64,000 nt of DNA from Alteromonas abrolhosensis (GCF_001953635.1 NZ_MEJH01000003.1:635197-699196), one strand, 5' to 3'. Numbered from the stretch's first letter, positions 45,300 to 53,512 are shown. Notes: generated by a model not told the origin, from the letters alone. A program made the numbers and translations.

Positions 45300-45607
45300 T
45301 GAAAAAACTTTCTGCCGTTCAACTCAAACAGCAAGCACTGGTTTTTAGTGTAGCCGATAGCCTTGAAGCACAAGCGCTTGAAGAGTTAAAAGGTATGCAA
45401 CAGTGTTGGTTTGACGTTCAGTATCATCAATTCCCGGGTTCTTTACTGCTTCGCTTTCAATTCGAAAATGAAGAGGCGGTGTCAAACGCTGAGCCCGAGC
45501 TAAAGAAGTGGCAGCGAAAATTAAGCGCAGCGCTGCTTAAAAAAGGCGTAGTGTTAAAAGATGTGCGTCGACATCTTATATTCACCACACAAGGCCCAGA
45601 AGAGTAA
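45299..45607 (+). CDS. Small uncharacterised protein coupled to yaeQ
   Basis: A 102-residue soluble protein. WFDVQYHQFPGSLLLRFQFENEE and GVVLKDVRRHLIFTTQ resemble a family of about 100-residue proteins often labelled Fis family transcriptional regulator in marine gammaproteobacteria, although I see no Fis-type helix-turn-helix here. It overlaps yaeQ by one base, so it likely acts with YaeQ or at the same level. Function unknown. Confidence 0.65.
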   Translation: MKKLSAVQLKQQALVFSVADSLEAQALEELKGMQQCWFDVQYHQFPGSLLLRFQFENEEAVSNAEPELKKWQRKLSAALLKKGVVLKDVRRHLIFTTQGPEE

Positions 45608-45705
45608 TCCACATCACGCTTTGCAGAACAGGATATCCAACTTCTTTGTTCCATCTTAGCTAGGTTTGTTTTTGGTTATAAACCTTTCATTTTTCCTCAT
45701 AAAGT

Positions 45706-45731
45706 CTACTTACACTTTACCTGGTAAGTAG
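45706..45731. promoter_or_regulatory. Inverted repeat upstream of the 11-mer lipoprotein gene
   Basis: CTACTTAC (45706-45713) and GTAAGTAG (45724-45731), a perfect 8-bp dyad with a 10-base spacer. It lies about 145 bases before the lipoprotein start and 100 bases after the small protein gene, so it could be an operator or a weak transcript-end hairpin. Confidence 0.45.
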
Positions 45732-45874
45732 GCTAGACTGGATTCGTCGAATATGCAGCTTGCCGAATATGACCATAAAATGGCACGTAGCAAGTGGTTT
45801 CACAATGCCTATTCGGCCACACCATGTTGACTGGCTTAGAAATAAGCCACTATCCCAGCAAAAGGAGCTTCACA

Positions 45875-46285
45875 ATGAAAACTAAAGCAATGGCGTTAGC
45901 ACTGTTACTGTCTTTAATGGGCTGTACTGAGTCTAGCGAAGAGACAAAAAGCGAAGTAAAAAAAGAGATGGAAAAAGCGGGCGAAGCAACAGCTGATGCC
46001 TATGACAGTGCAAAAGAAAGTGCTGCAGATTCTTGGGATAAAACCAAAGACGCGACCTCTGAGGCGTATGAAGACGGTAAAGAAATGGCTTCTGATGCCT
46101 TTGATGACAGCAAAGAGATGGCTTCAGACGCATACGAAGATAGCAAGAAAATGGCCTCTGACGCGTATGACGCAACGGCTGAGAAAGCAGGCGAATTTAA
46201 AGACGCCGCAGCGAAGAAAGCTTATGAAGCTTGCGTAAAAATGAAAGAGCAAATGGGCGGCGACGTTAGCGAGTGCGACGATTAA
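45875..46285 (+). CDS. Small lipoprotein with 11-residue amphipathic repeats
   Basis: A 136-residue lipoprotein: MKTKAMALALLLSLMGC, lipobox LMGC, then an almost pure repeat helix. Units of 11 residues (DSAKESAADSW, DKTKDATSEAY, EDGKEMASDAF, DDSKEMASDAY, EDSKKMASDAY, DATAEKAGEF) share the pattern charged pair, K, then ASDAY. Such 11-mers resemble group 3 LEA proteins and apolipoproteins, which form amphipathic helices in drying or on membranes. The C terminus has two cysteines (EACVKMKEQMGGDVSEC) that could pair. An AAAGGAG site 9 bases upstream fixes the start. Confidence 0.8.
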   Translation: MKTKAMALALLLSLMGCTESSEETKSEVKKEMEKAGEATADAYDSAKESAADSWDKTKDATSEAYEDGKEMASDAFDDSKEMASDAYEDSKKMASDAYDATAEKAGEFKDAAAKKAYEACVKMKEQMGGDVSECDD

Positions 46286-46317
46286 TTTAACCTTCCAGCA
46301 AAGAAAGTAAATTTGAA

Positions 46318-46344
46318 AGCGAACCTACGGGTTCGCTTTTTTAT
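46318..46344 (+). terminator. Intrinsic terminator after the 11-mer lipoprotein gene
   Basis: Perfect 8-bp stem AGCGAACC (46318-46325) and GGTTCGCT (46330-46337), tetraloop TACG, then TTTTTATT. A good intrinsic terminator. Confidence 0.85.
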
Positions 46345-46387
46345 TAGTATTTGTTAGCGCTGTCGTCAGCAGGCCAGGTAACTGACA

Positions 46388-46846
46388 CTACTCACAGCCT
46401 GCTAAAGTCACGAAATCTGAAGTAATAGTTAAAGGCGCGACCCGCATCAAGGTGTTAATACCCAGAATATTGTTCCCTTTGGGAAGCACGGCCACTTCCA
46501 CCGGCCCTACTTCGCATGTATTGCCTATGCGAACCGAATTTAATTGATACTGAGATATTTTAACGATCTTTCCGTTCGCCATTCTGGCAGCAGAGGTTCG
46601 GGTGGCAAGTAGCTTTTGGTTTTGCGTTAGGGCATCAAACGTTGCTTGGTTGAGAGTAAGCAAACTTGAACCTGTATCCAATAAAAACGAGGCCTTTATA
46701 TTCGATTCCAAGGTTGCCTCTAGATATAGTGTACCGCCCTTGCTCTGTGAAAGTGGAATATTTTGTTCTATCGCTGACACGGCAGACGTACACCCTATTA
46801 AAAAAATAAGCAGGGTTAATAAAGGAGCTCTGACTTTAACGTTCAC
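46388..46846 (-). CDS. Retropepsin-like aspartic protease, probable lipoprotein
   Basis: A 152-residue exported protein. FLIGC near residue 19 could be a lipobox, followed by TSAVSA. The clan AA active site is SFLLDTGSSLLTLN, and NILGINTLMR is the second conserved block (usually written ILG), so this is a one-domain, dimer-forming aspartic protease fold like those in the TIGR02281/PerP group. AARMANGKIVKISQYQLNSVRIG is the flap region. The start is GTG with no clear ribosome site. It stands alone on its strand. Confidence 0.75.
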   Translation of the reverse strand: MNVKVRAPLLTLLIFLIGCTSAVSAIEQNIPLSQSKGGTLYLEATLESNIKASFLLDTGSSLLTLNQATFDALTQNQKLLATRTSAARMANGKIVKISQYQLNSVRIGNTCEVGPVEVAVLPKGNNILGINTLMRVAPLTITSDFVTLAGCE

Positions 46847-47082
46847 CGCGTGTAAACCCGTTGTCGATTCTTCAAAAGGTATTAATTCGCAGCAAGATAA
46901 AGACCAAAGGGTAACTGGTTGATTTTAGCGATACTCTTTGAAAATACGCCCAGCCAAAGCACCATCTTAGTGCAGACCCACTCCTCATTCGCACCATTGT
47001 TAAACATACCGTCATCACAATGCGACTTCCCGTTTAACCGCTCTAAATTCGTTTGATTACTCAACTTCTTCATATTCAATTA

Positions 47083-47105
47083 GGTGATAGTAATCAGCTA
47101 TCACC
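47083..47105. promoter_or_regulatory. Inverted repeat GGTGATAG-N7-CTATCACC
   Basis: Perfect 8-bp arms at 47083-47090 and 47098-47105, about 72 bases before the ATG of the twin-motif protein. The position suits an operator; it may also be the end of an unseen minus-strand transcript. The rest of the gap 46847-47176 shows nothing I can support; a 65-codon minus-strand frame there lacks any start signal. Confidence 0.55.
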
Positions 47106-47176
47106 AATCGCCATTGTTTAGAACTTTTTCGCTCATACAATGTAGAAAAGTAAATATGTCAACCAGAGGACACGAC

Positions 47177-47545
47177 ATGAAATTACGCTATCTATTGGGT
47201 TCATTAATTACGGCTGTTTCACTTGGTTTTTCTGCAAACGCGGCGCAAGCTATGACATCATCAACTGATGAAACAGTTGATGTACAAGTTGTTGATTATT
47301 CAGGGAAGCCACCGTTTAAACGTAAGGTTATAAGCTTATCGGTGAACGATGTGGCGCAATTGGAATCTGTAGGGCAAGAAGCAATTGAATACGTAGAAGT
47401 GAAAGAAGTCATCATGCGCGGCAAGCCACCGTATCGCAGAGTGACAACCATGATGCCTGTGTATGACGTTGCCCAACTTGAAATGCTAGAAGAGCAAACT
47501 GATACTCAGAAACGCGGTACTCGCCCGCCGTTCAAACGCCACTAA
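47177..47545 (+). CDS. Small exported protein with duplicated GKPPFKR motif
   Basis: A 122-residue protein with a signal peptide (MKLRYLLGSLITAVSLGFSANAAQA). The mature part is a duplication: VQVVDYSGKPPFKRKVISLSVNDVAQLE and VEVKEVIMRGKPPYRRVTTMMPVYDVAQLE, and it ends in a third motif, GTRPPFKRH. I know no family with this pattern. The repeated G-K-P-P-F/Y-K/R-R turn might be a binding or cleavage site. An AGAGGA site 6 bases upstream fixes the start. Confidence 0.65.
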   Translation: MKLRYLLGSLITAVSLGFSANAAQAMTSSTDETVDVQVVDYSGKPPFKRKVISLSVNDVAQLESVGQEAIEYVEVKEVIMRGKPPYRRVTTMMPVYDVAQLEMLEEQTDTQKRGTRPPFKRH

Positions 47546-47575
47546 CAGTACTTTTTACTATCAACATATTGCACC

Positions 47576-47612
47576 AAAGCGATTCACTTTTGCCTGAGTG
47601 AGTCGCTTTTTT
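47576..47612 (+). terminator. Intrinsic terminator
   Basis: AAGCGATTCACT (47577-47588) pairs with AGTGAGTCGCTT (47597-47608) with one mismatch, followed by TTTT. It lies about 30 bases after the twin-motif gene. Confidence 0.8.
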
Positions 47613-47740
47613 ATTGTGCATACTTCTTTACGCCATTTTTTATTTCGCAGTGTGCAACAGAGTCGGTTTAGCGCGTTTTTATTTTTATAAACGTGCCACA
47701 AACGTTAGAGTAATTAAAAGGAATAAAAAAGAGATAATAA

Positions 47741-48415
47741 ATGCAGCCTCACGACCATTCTCCGCTAACTGATTTTATTGAATACCCTGAAGAGCAAATG
47801 CTTACTCGCAGCGAGGAGTTTTTGAAAACCATGCAGCGTCGCCACAGCATTCGCCATTTTAGCGACAGACCCGTTGATAAAGCGGTAATTGAAAACTGTA
47901 TTTTGACCGCTGGCACTGCACCTAGTGGAGCGAATCATCAGCCTTGGCATTTTGCCGCAATACAGTCGCGTGAAGTAAAACAACAAATACGCGTACAGGC
48001 TGAAGCGCATGAGCGCGGTTTTTATAATGGGCGTGCTGGGCAACAATGGCTAGATGACCTTAAGCCGTTAGGCACTGATGCAAGTAAACCTTATCTGGAA
48101 ACCGCGCCTTGGCTTATTGCCGTATTCAGTCAAAAATTTGGTGAAACAGAAACGGGCGAAAAAAGCCAAAACTACTATGTGCACGAATCGGTGGGTATCG
48201 CGGTGGGTATGCTTATTACTTCGCTTCACAACGCAGGTTTAGCAACCTTGACCCACACACCAAAACCAATGAACTTTTTAACCGAAGTCTGTCAACGGCC
48301 TGATAACGAGCGTGCTTATATGCTTATTATTGCGGGCTATCCGGCGGATAACGCCACAATTCCTGCACACGCCATGCAAAAAAAGTCGCTTAGCGAAATT
48401 GCGAGCTTTCTTTAA
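47741..48415 (+). CDS. Nitroreductase-family protein, iodotyrosine deiodinase-like
   Basis: A 224-residue FMN flavoprotein of the nitroreductase fold. It follows iodotyrosine deiodinase (IYD) closely: YPEEQMLTRSEEFLKTMQRRHSIRHF, TAGTAPSGANHQPWHF (FMN phosphate site and halotyrosine pocket), AHERGFYNGRAGQQWLDDLKPL (the active-site lid, with Glu and Tyr), ETAPWLIAVF, and HTPKPMNFL. IYD enzymes remove iodine or bromine from halotyrosines; bacterial members are known, and marine bacteria meet halogenated tyrosines. It has no membrane anchor, unlike the animal enzyme. It stands alone. Confidence 0.78.
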   Translation: MQPHDHSPLTDFIEYPEEQMLTRSEEFLKTMQRRHSIRHFSDRPVDKAVIENCILTAGTAPSGANHQPWHFAAIQSREVKQQIRVQAEAHERGFYNGRAGQQWLDDLKPLGTDASKPYLETAPWLIAVFSQKFGETETGEKSQNYYVHESVGIAVGMLITSLHNAGLATLTHTPKPMNFLTEVCQRPDNERAYMLIIAGYPADNATIPAHAMQKKSLSEIASFL

Positions 48416-48605
48416 ATTTAAAAAGCGCTATGGGCCTGGGCGCATGAAGTAAACTAAGTATTTAAAACGGTATAACTAATAAAAGCTTTGTCATAGACAT
48501 GAGATACGCAGCACTTATAATGCGCCCTCGTTATTAAGGGCTGCGACCTTTTCTTTACGAATTTCGGTCAACCACGTTTAACAGTCCCTCGGAGCTCGTA
48601 TCCTC

Positions 48606-49778
48606 ATGTCATCGCGTCACGCATTCTCTCCACAACTTCCTTTTTTACTGTTAAGTCTATTAACAGGGCTAACATCGTCGTTTGTTACGCCGCTCATGAG
48701 CTACTTTCTCATCGACGAGATCAACGTTGAGCCCATTTATATAAGTATTTATATGGTTTCCGTTACGCTATCAGGGTTGGTGATCAGTCAGTATCTAGGG
48801 CACTTGGCAGACAAAGGTTTTAACGCAAATCGCCTTTACGGGCTGACCATGGTTTGCGTGGGCATCGCCATGATCGCCTTTATCTTTAGCAAGCAGTTTT
48901 GGCACGTGTTCCTTGCTGGCGTATTGTTTATGTCAGTAGGCGCTGGGGCAGTGTCTCAAATGCTGACTGTTTCAGGATTATGGGCAAAAAACCAAGACAT
49001 CGACTTAGCCGCATTTAACTCAAAAGTTCGCGCGGCCATCTCTCTCGCTTGGGTGGTAGGCCCGCCGCTGGCATTTACGCTGGTTGCCAATTTTGGCTTT
49101 GCAGCGTCCTTTTCTGTGGCTATCGCGTGCGTGGTTGTTGCGACGCTTTTTGTGGTTAAGGTTGTGCCTCCACAAAAAGCCAATCAACACTCACTCAACA
49201 CTACTCTAAAGGGCTCTTTATCGCTGCCTTTTTGGCTTGTTGGGTTGGCCATACTTGCCGGAATGGCAGGCAATGTCATGTATTTATCATCTATGCCTTT
49301 GTACGTAATGAATGAACTGGGGTTGCCGGAAAATTTGCCCGGGCTAATGATGGGTGTTGTGGCTGCACTTGAGATACCTACTATGCTGCTAGCAGCCAAA
49401 TTAGCCCGACGCTTCCCTCCTGCGGGTATCATGGCAGTAGCATTTATTTTCGGCTGTTGCTTCTACGTTGGCGTGTACTTTTCTCAGTCGAGTTGGGAGC
49501 TATTGACCCTTCAAATATTGAACGCGCTGTTCTACGGTTTATATGCCGGTATTGGATTGACCTTACTGCAACGACAAGCGCCTGATTTGACAGGTTTTAC
49601 TTCAGCGTTTTATTCAAACGCCACTCGGGTGGGTATGATGCTAGGCACCATTGGCGCAGGCACCGTGGCCCAATTCTTTAGTTTCAGAGATGCCACTATT
49701 GGGTCGTTGTATATTGCCATATTTGGCTTAAACGTGATGTTAGTGTTCATGTACGTAAAGCACCGGGCAGGTCGTTAG
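48606..49778 (+). CDS. MFS transporter, SetA/SetB-like
   Basis: A 390-residue carrier with twelve predicted membrane helices. The block KVRAAISLAWVVGPPLAFTLVANFGFAASF matches the RAQLSLAWVIGPPLAF block of the SetA/SetB sugar efflux proteins, and SFVTPLMSYFLIDEINVEPIYISIYM matches their helix 1-2. E. coli SetA exports sugars such as lactose and non-metabolised glucosides; the substrate here is not known. A CGGAGC site lies 12 bases before the ATG. An intrinsic terminator spans its stop. Confidence 0.82.
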   Translation: MSSRHAFSPQLPFLLLSLLTGLTSSFVTPLMSYFLIDEINVEPIYISIYMVSVTLSGLVISQYLGHLADKGFNANRLYGLTMVCVGIAMIAFIFSKQFWHVFLAGVLFMSVGAGAVSQMLTVSGLWAKNQDIDLAAFNSKVRAAISLAWVVGPPLAFTLVANFGFAASFSVAIACVVVATLFVVKVVPPQKANQHSLNTTLKGSLSLPFWLVGLAILAGMAGNVMYLSSMPLYVMNELGLPENLPGLMMGVVAALEIPTMLLAAKLARRFPPAGIMAVAFIFGCCFYVGVYFSQSSWELLTLQILNALFYGLYAGIGLTLLQRQAPDLTGFTSAFYSNATRVGMMLGTIGAGTVAQFFSFRDATIGSLYIAIFGLNVMLVFMYVKHRAGR

Positions 49779-49794
49779 TAGCCTGCCTTTTCTT
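49766..49794 (+). terminator. Intrinsic terminator spanning the SetA-like stop codon
   Basis: GGCAGG (49766-49771) and CCTGCC (49782-49787), with the TAG stop in the 10-base loop, followed by TTTTCTT. Confidence 0.75.
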
Positions 49795-49828
49795 ACGCGT
49801 ACTTTCTTTGTGCGCTTGTACACCCTGA

Positions 49829-50761
49829 CTATTTTAACTGTAGCTCCATCTGCACATCACATCTCGCATAAGGCGATGACGCCCCCTTAATGTGCTTAAA
49901 CCCTATCTTTTCGTACAAACTTACTGCGGGCTTAAGCACCGAGTTGCTCTCTAAATAAAGCCGCTTTAATCCCATCAGTTTCGCTCTTTCAACAATACTT
50001 TTACCTAGCAGCAGCCCTACCCCTTTGCCTTGAGCTTTGGGAGACACCGCCATTTTGGCAAGTTCAAACGTATCGTCAGTTTGTTTGATAAGTGCACAGC
50101 AGCCTATGGGTTCGCCCTTATCCAACGCGATCAATATCACACCCGACTGATTCAAAATGTAGCCTTCAGGGTCGTCGAGCGCTTTAAAGTCGGGCTCTTC
50201 GAGCTCCCAATATTTGCTTATCCATTCAACATTGAGCGATTTAAATGCATCGCGATATTTTGGCGCATAATCAACTACCTTAATATCAGGCGAGTCACCG
50301 TCTACTCTGGCACTTATGGGGCGATATCGAAGATGCCTTTCAACTACACTCACCGCTTCCCACAAATCGATACCCGTTTCTTCCTTTAGTTCGCGCATGG
50401 CAGCGTCTATGGCATCGCACTGCTTTTCCATTTGGGGCACCATCGCTTTCGCTTTATCGTTTAAAGCCACCAACGTAACCCGTGAATCGTCGCTCGATTT
50501 GTAACTTTCAATTAGGTCGCGTGCTTTCATTTCTTTTACGATTTTACTCACCGACACGTGAGAATGATTTATCTCTTTAGCGATATTCACAACGGAATCA
50601 GCACCTTTTGACGCGAGCACATAAAATACGGGGAACCACTTTGGCTCTATCGCAAACCCAAATTTCGCATAAGTATTTTCCGCATCCTTTGACACCTGCG
50701 CGGCTAGCTGACGTAAGGCAGTACCTAATGCAATATGCCCCAATTCATTAAATGACTTCAC
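49829..50761 (-). CDS. MarR-type regulator fused to GNAT acetyltransferase
   Basis: A 310-residue two-domain protein. Residues 1-145 are a MarR winged helix (VLASKGADSVVNIAKEINHSHVSVSKIVKEMKARDLIESYKSSDDSRVTLVAL, with the DxR wing). Residues 160-310 are a GNAT domain, with acetyl-CoA loop MAVSPKAQGKGVGLLLGKSIVERA (the Q/R-x2-G-x-G/A motif). Such fusions are widespread and presumably sense or modify a small molecule. The start is GTG with CGGAG 8 bases upstream. A dyad beginning 11 bases before the start suggests self-repression. Confidence 0.88.
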   Translation of the reverse strand: MKSFNELGHIALGTALRQLAAQVSKDAENTYAKFGFAIEPKWFPVFYVLASKGADSVVNIAKEINHSHVSVSKIVKEMKARDLIESYKSSDDSRVTLVALNDKAKAMVPQMEKQCDAIDAAMRELKEETGIDLWEAVSVVERHLRYRPISARVDGDSPDIKVVDYAPKYRDAFKSLNVEWISKYWELEEPDFKALDDPEGYILNQSGVILIALDKGEPIGCCALIKQTDDTFELAKMAVSPKAQGKGVGLLLGKSIVERAKLMGLKRLYLESNSVLKPAVSLYEKIGFKHIKGASSPYARCDVQMELQLK

Positions 50762-50771
50762 TTCACAAAAC

Positions 50772-50789
50772 TCCGTAACCAGTTACGGA
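50772..50789. promoter_or_regulatory. Probable MarR operator upstream of the MarR-GNAT gene
   Basis: TCCGTAACCAGTTACGGA (50772-50789) has perfect 8-bp arms around CA. It overlaps the ribosome site (CGGAG on the minus strand) of the MarR-GNAT gene, so binding would block its own expression. Confidence 0.75.
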
Positions 50790-50855
50790 TATAATTAATT
50801 GTAATTGGAAATAAGTCAAACAGATTATTTATTGATCATAAAAAATTGGGGTAGA

Positions 50856-51677
50856 TTACTTCGCCTGGCACTGGCTACACCAATAAAGGCGCCGCCCATT
50901 ATACATTTGGCGTTTTATTGGAGTGGCGCAGATTCTACAAGGCTGCTCTTCCCTGTCGAACACCATAAACCGCGTACCTTCAAAATTAACGCCTTTTGCT
51001 TCAAGCACTTCGCGTAGTTCTGTGTACACGGTATAGCCACCGGTTTCATAGCTGCGTTTGCATATTGCTAAGGTGTGATGTGCCAAGCTGCGTAGCTGAT
51101 CATCACCTAACTGAGAAGGTTTAAGTGAGGGGTGAACACCTGCTGCAAACAATATTTCGCTGCGAAGGTAGTTGCCCAGCCCTGCCATAAAGCGCTGATC
51201 CAAATATAAGCCGCTTAGTGCGCGGTTATAAAAAGCTTTTGAACGTAAACGTTCTAATACCAACTCTTCTGTCACCGAATTGTTGAGTACATCGGGTCCA
51301 ACTCTTTGTAAAAAAGGGTGCTCGTGAATAGTCTGCGTTGGCCAAATACTAATGTCAGACGCGCTATACAAAATAGCACTGTGAGTTTCAGTGTGAAGCC
51401 CCACCCTTAGCTGGCGGGTTGTATCCGGCATTCTATTGCGTTTACAGGTATGCCACACGCCATAGAGTTGGTTATGTGAATACATAGAGAGCCCATTGCT
51501 AAAATGGGTAATTAACGCCTTGCCGCGGGTTTCCATGCGCAAGACTTTTTCGCCTTCTAGCTGTTTCGCGTAGGGTTTCAGCTGAGTTAATCCAAACTCT
51601 ACTTTTTCTAGGGGGATATCTTTTATCACCGCTTCGACTTTATCTGCAGCGCGACGAATCTCTGGGCCTTCAGGCAT
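50856..51677 (-). CDS. nei: Endonuclease VIII (Nei), DNA glycosylase/AP lyase
   Basis: A 273-residue Fpg/Nei-family base-excision enzyme that removes oxidised pyrimidines and nicks the site. The catalytic N terminus is MPEGPEIRRAADKVE, whose P2 (after Met removal, P1) forms the Schiff base, with E3 beside it. The H2TH region is GLYLDQRFMAGLGNYLRSEILFAAGVHP and the zinc finger is C-R-I-C..WCSQCQ at about 247-270. Because the first residues are PEGPEIRR rather than PELPEVE, this is Nei and not Fpg. The start ATG is fixed by this motif. Confidence 0.93.
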   Translation of the reverse strand: MPEGPEIRRAADKVEAVIKDIPLEKVEFGLTQLKPYAKQLEGEKVLRMETRGKALITHFSNGLSMYSHNQLYGVWHTCKRNRMPDTTRQLRVGLHTETHSAILYSASDISIWPTQTIHEHPFLQRVGPDVLNNSVTEELVLERLRSKAFYNRALSGLYLDQRFMAGLGNYLRSEILFAAGVHPSLKPSQLGDDQLRSLAHHTLAICKRSYETGGYTVYTELREVLEAKGVNFEGTRFMVFDREEQPCRICATPIKRQMYNGRRLYWCSQCQAK

Positions 51678-51775
51678 GTTTTCTGAAATACCTTTTATTT
51701 TGGTTACTGTTTACTGGTTACTTCGCATCATTTTAAGCGTATTTCAGCTTCTTTGCAGCTGACTGATAACGAATA

Positions 51776-51843
51776 CAAAAAGGGTCTGTAGCCCCTTGAT
51801 GTACTTTAAACCGCAGTTTGTACACCAAAGATCAACAGACCCT
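51776..51843 (-). terminator. Long structured terminator of the dehydrogenase gene
   Basis: On the minus strand AGGGTCTG (51843-51836) pairs with CAGACCCT (51788-51781), then TTTTTG follows. Between them TTGAT/ATCAA, GTAC/GTAC and AAAC/GTTT (loop CGCA) extend the structure, with two 7-base bulges. It lies 50 bases past the dehydrogenase stop. Confidence 0.8.
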
Positions 51844-51893
51844 ATTATTGAATAAAATTAAGCTGAAATTGCTGTATTTAAACGCTGCGCTGA

Positions 51894-53015
51894 TTATCCC
51901 TTGTTTGGCACAATCAGATATTTCTCACCGGTCTTTTTAGCATTATACAGCGCTACATTCTCAGGCTGTAACGCTTCTTCAAGACTGAGTTCCTTGGTGT
52001 AAGACGACGCAAAAGTGGTGTTAATTTCCATAGCCACTTTTTGGTAAAGCTCGCCTACACGCTTCTTATCAAGCTTGCCTAAGAAACGCATAAGTAGCCA
52101 ACCGCCGATGCTCCACGTCATGCCATAAGCGCGATTCAAAATAGTCGGTGAGAAGTCTAAACCACCGTAGATATACACTTGCTTATTACTGTCAGAACCA
52201 TAGGTGTTAAAGCCTTTTGCATCTTTACTGCCCGACGCTTCCATCATGGTAAGGATATCGCTAACTAGCTCACCACCGCCAATTGCGTCAAACGCTAGGG
52301 TTGCGCCCGTGCTGTCGATAGCCTGATAAAGCTCGGCTTTGAAATTCTCGCTACTTGAGTCGAGCACAATTTTCGCGCCGATCTCTTTAAGCATATCTAC
52401 CTGCTTTTGGCTGCGAACAATATTTACAAGCTCTACGCCCTGCTCTAAACAAATCTTGTTCAGCATTTGCCCAAGGTTCGATGCCGCTGCGGTGTGTACT
52501 AGCGCCTTGTGGCCTTCCATACGCATGGTTTCAACCATACCCAGCGCGGTCAGTGGGTTAACGAATGACGATGCGGCTTGTTGTGGCGTGGTGCTGTCCA
52601 TGTGAGGCAAACATGCCTGAACAGGCACACATGCATACTCGGTGTACGCTGCGCCAGTAAGAATAGATACGGTTTTCCCCATTAGCGCCTGTGCTTCTGG
52701 GCTATCACCCGCCTTAACCACAGTGCCAGCCCCTTCGTTTCCGATAGGCAGAGTTTGGTCTAAACGCGACTTAATTCGATTTAACAATGGCTTGTGTACA
52801 GGTGCAATCAATGCTTTTTTGTCTGCGTCGAAGGTCGCTTTATCCAAGCTTGCCGGGCCAAACATTGGCCACATGTCTGACGGGTTAATAGGAGATGCTT
52901 CCATACGCACAATCACTTCGTGCGGCTTCGGCTCTGGAACATCAACTTCTTTTAACGATACCTGAAGTTCACCTTCTGAGGTAATTAGCGTAAACAGTTG
53001 TTTTGATTTATTCAT
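51894..53015 (-). CDS. Zinc-type MDR dehydrogenase / quinone-reductase-like enzyme
   Basis: A 373-residue medium-chain dehydrogenase/reductase. The N-terminal GroES-like domain has EVDVPEPKPHEVIVRMEASPINPSDMWPMFGP and NEGAGTVVKAGDS; the Rossmann domain begins at HKALVHTAAASNLGQMLNKICLEQGVELVNIVRS, in which SNLG replaces the usual GxGxxG. No catalytic or structural zinc cysteines are visible, so it is of the quinone-oxidoreductase or enoyl-reductase type. AFDAIGGGELVSDIL is the following strand. Substrate unknown. It stands alone before the repeat island. Confidence 0.83.
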   Translation of the reverse strand: MNKSKQLFTLITSEGELQVSLKEVDVPEPKPHEVIVRMEASPINPSDMWPMFGPASLDKATFDADKKALIAPVHKPLLNRIKSRLDQTLPIGNEGAGTVVKAGDSPEAQALMGKTVSILTGAAYTEYACVPVQACLPHMDSTTPQQAASSFVNPLTALGMVETMRMEGHKALVHTAAASNLGQMLNKICLEQGVELVNIVRSQKQVDMLKEIGAKIVLDSSSENFKAELYQAIDSTGATLAFDAIGGGELVSDILTMMEASGSKDAKGFNTYGSDSNKQVYIYGGLDFSPTILNRAYGMTWSIGGWLLMRFLGKLDKKRVGELYQKVAMEINTTFASSYTKELSLEEALQPENVALYNAKKTGEKYLIVPNKG

Positions 53016-53136
53016 GTGATTATTTCGCTCTGAAAATTAAACGCTGAATGTAGTGCTAAGCTAACACGCCACAACTATCAGCAATATTTATATTGCGAAT
53101 ACATATGCGTTTCGACCACTTATACACCCCAAAAAA

Positions 53137-53154
53137 TGGGGTCAGAGTACATTT
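53137..53154 (+). repeat. First copy of GGGGTCAGAGTAC island motif
   Basis: TGGGGTCAGAGTACATTT, forward orientation. It is the outermost left copy of the island motif and stands alone, 34 bases before the first 125-bp unit. Confidence 0.85.
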
Positions 53155-53170
53155 CCCGCACGCTGAAAAA

Positions 53171-53295
53171 TGGGGTCAGAGTACATTTTTTGCGAGTATT
53201 TCCGCGCAGGAACCCCACAGCTACACCAAGTGATACCACCGCTCTCCTATCTCACATTACGCCACAGTCTTTATTAATAAAGTACTCTGACCCCA
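53171..53295. repeat. MITE-like unit 1
   Basis: A 125-bp unit with perfect 14-bp terminal inverted repeats TGGGGTCAGAGTAC (53171-53184) and GTACTCTGACCCCA (53282-53295). It contains no gene. It shares its ends with the transposase unit at 54107-55008 and shares 28 identical consecutive bases (53242-53269) with unit 2. Confidence 0.82.
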
Positions 53296-53330
53296 TTACT
53301 CCAAGTATTGAACTGCCCCCTCAGAAAAAA

Positions 53331-53455
53331 TGGGGTCAGAGTACATTTTTTCCGAGTATTTCCCCGTGGCAACCCCACGGCTTCACCAAGTAATGCAGCC
53401 ACTCTCCTATCTCACATTACGCCACAGTCCTTATTAATAAAGTACACTGACCCCA
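53331..53455. repeat. MITE-like unit 2
   Basis: Second 125-bp unit, at an exact 160-bp offset from unit 1. The right terminal repeat has one change (GTACACTGACCCCA). It carries a small internal hairpin CCGTGG/CCACGG near 53364-53380 that unit 1 has lost or not gained. Confidence 0.82.
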
Positions 53456-53512
53456 TTACTCAGATGGGTTACACTGCTAAGCATGTATCAATTTGTAATG
53501 ACGAATTAAGAA

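Noticed and set aside
45933..46238. Other-frame open frames in the 11-mer lipoprotein gene
   Set aside because: They arise from the 33-base repeat period and are not separate genes.
46882..47079. 65-codon minus-strand open frame
   Set aside because: No ribosome site, no signal peptide and no family likeness; it covers a control region with an inverted repeat.
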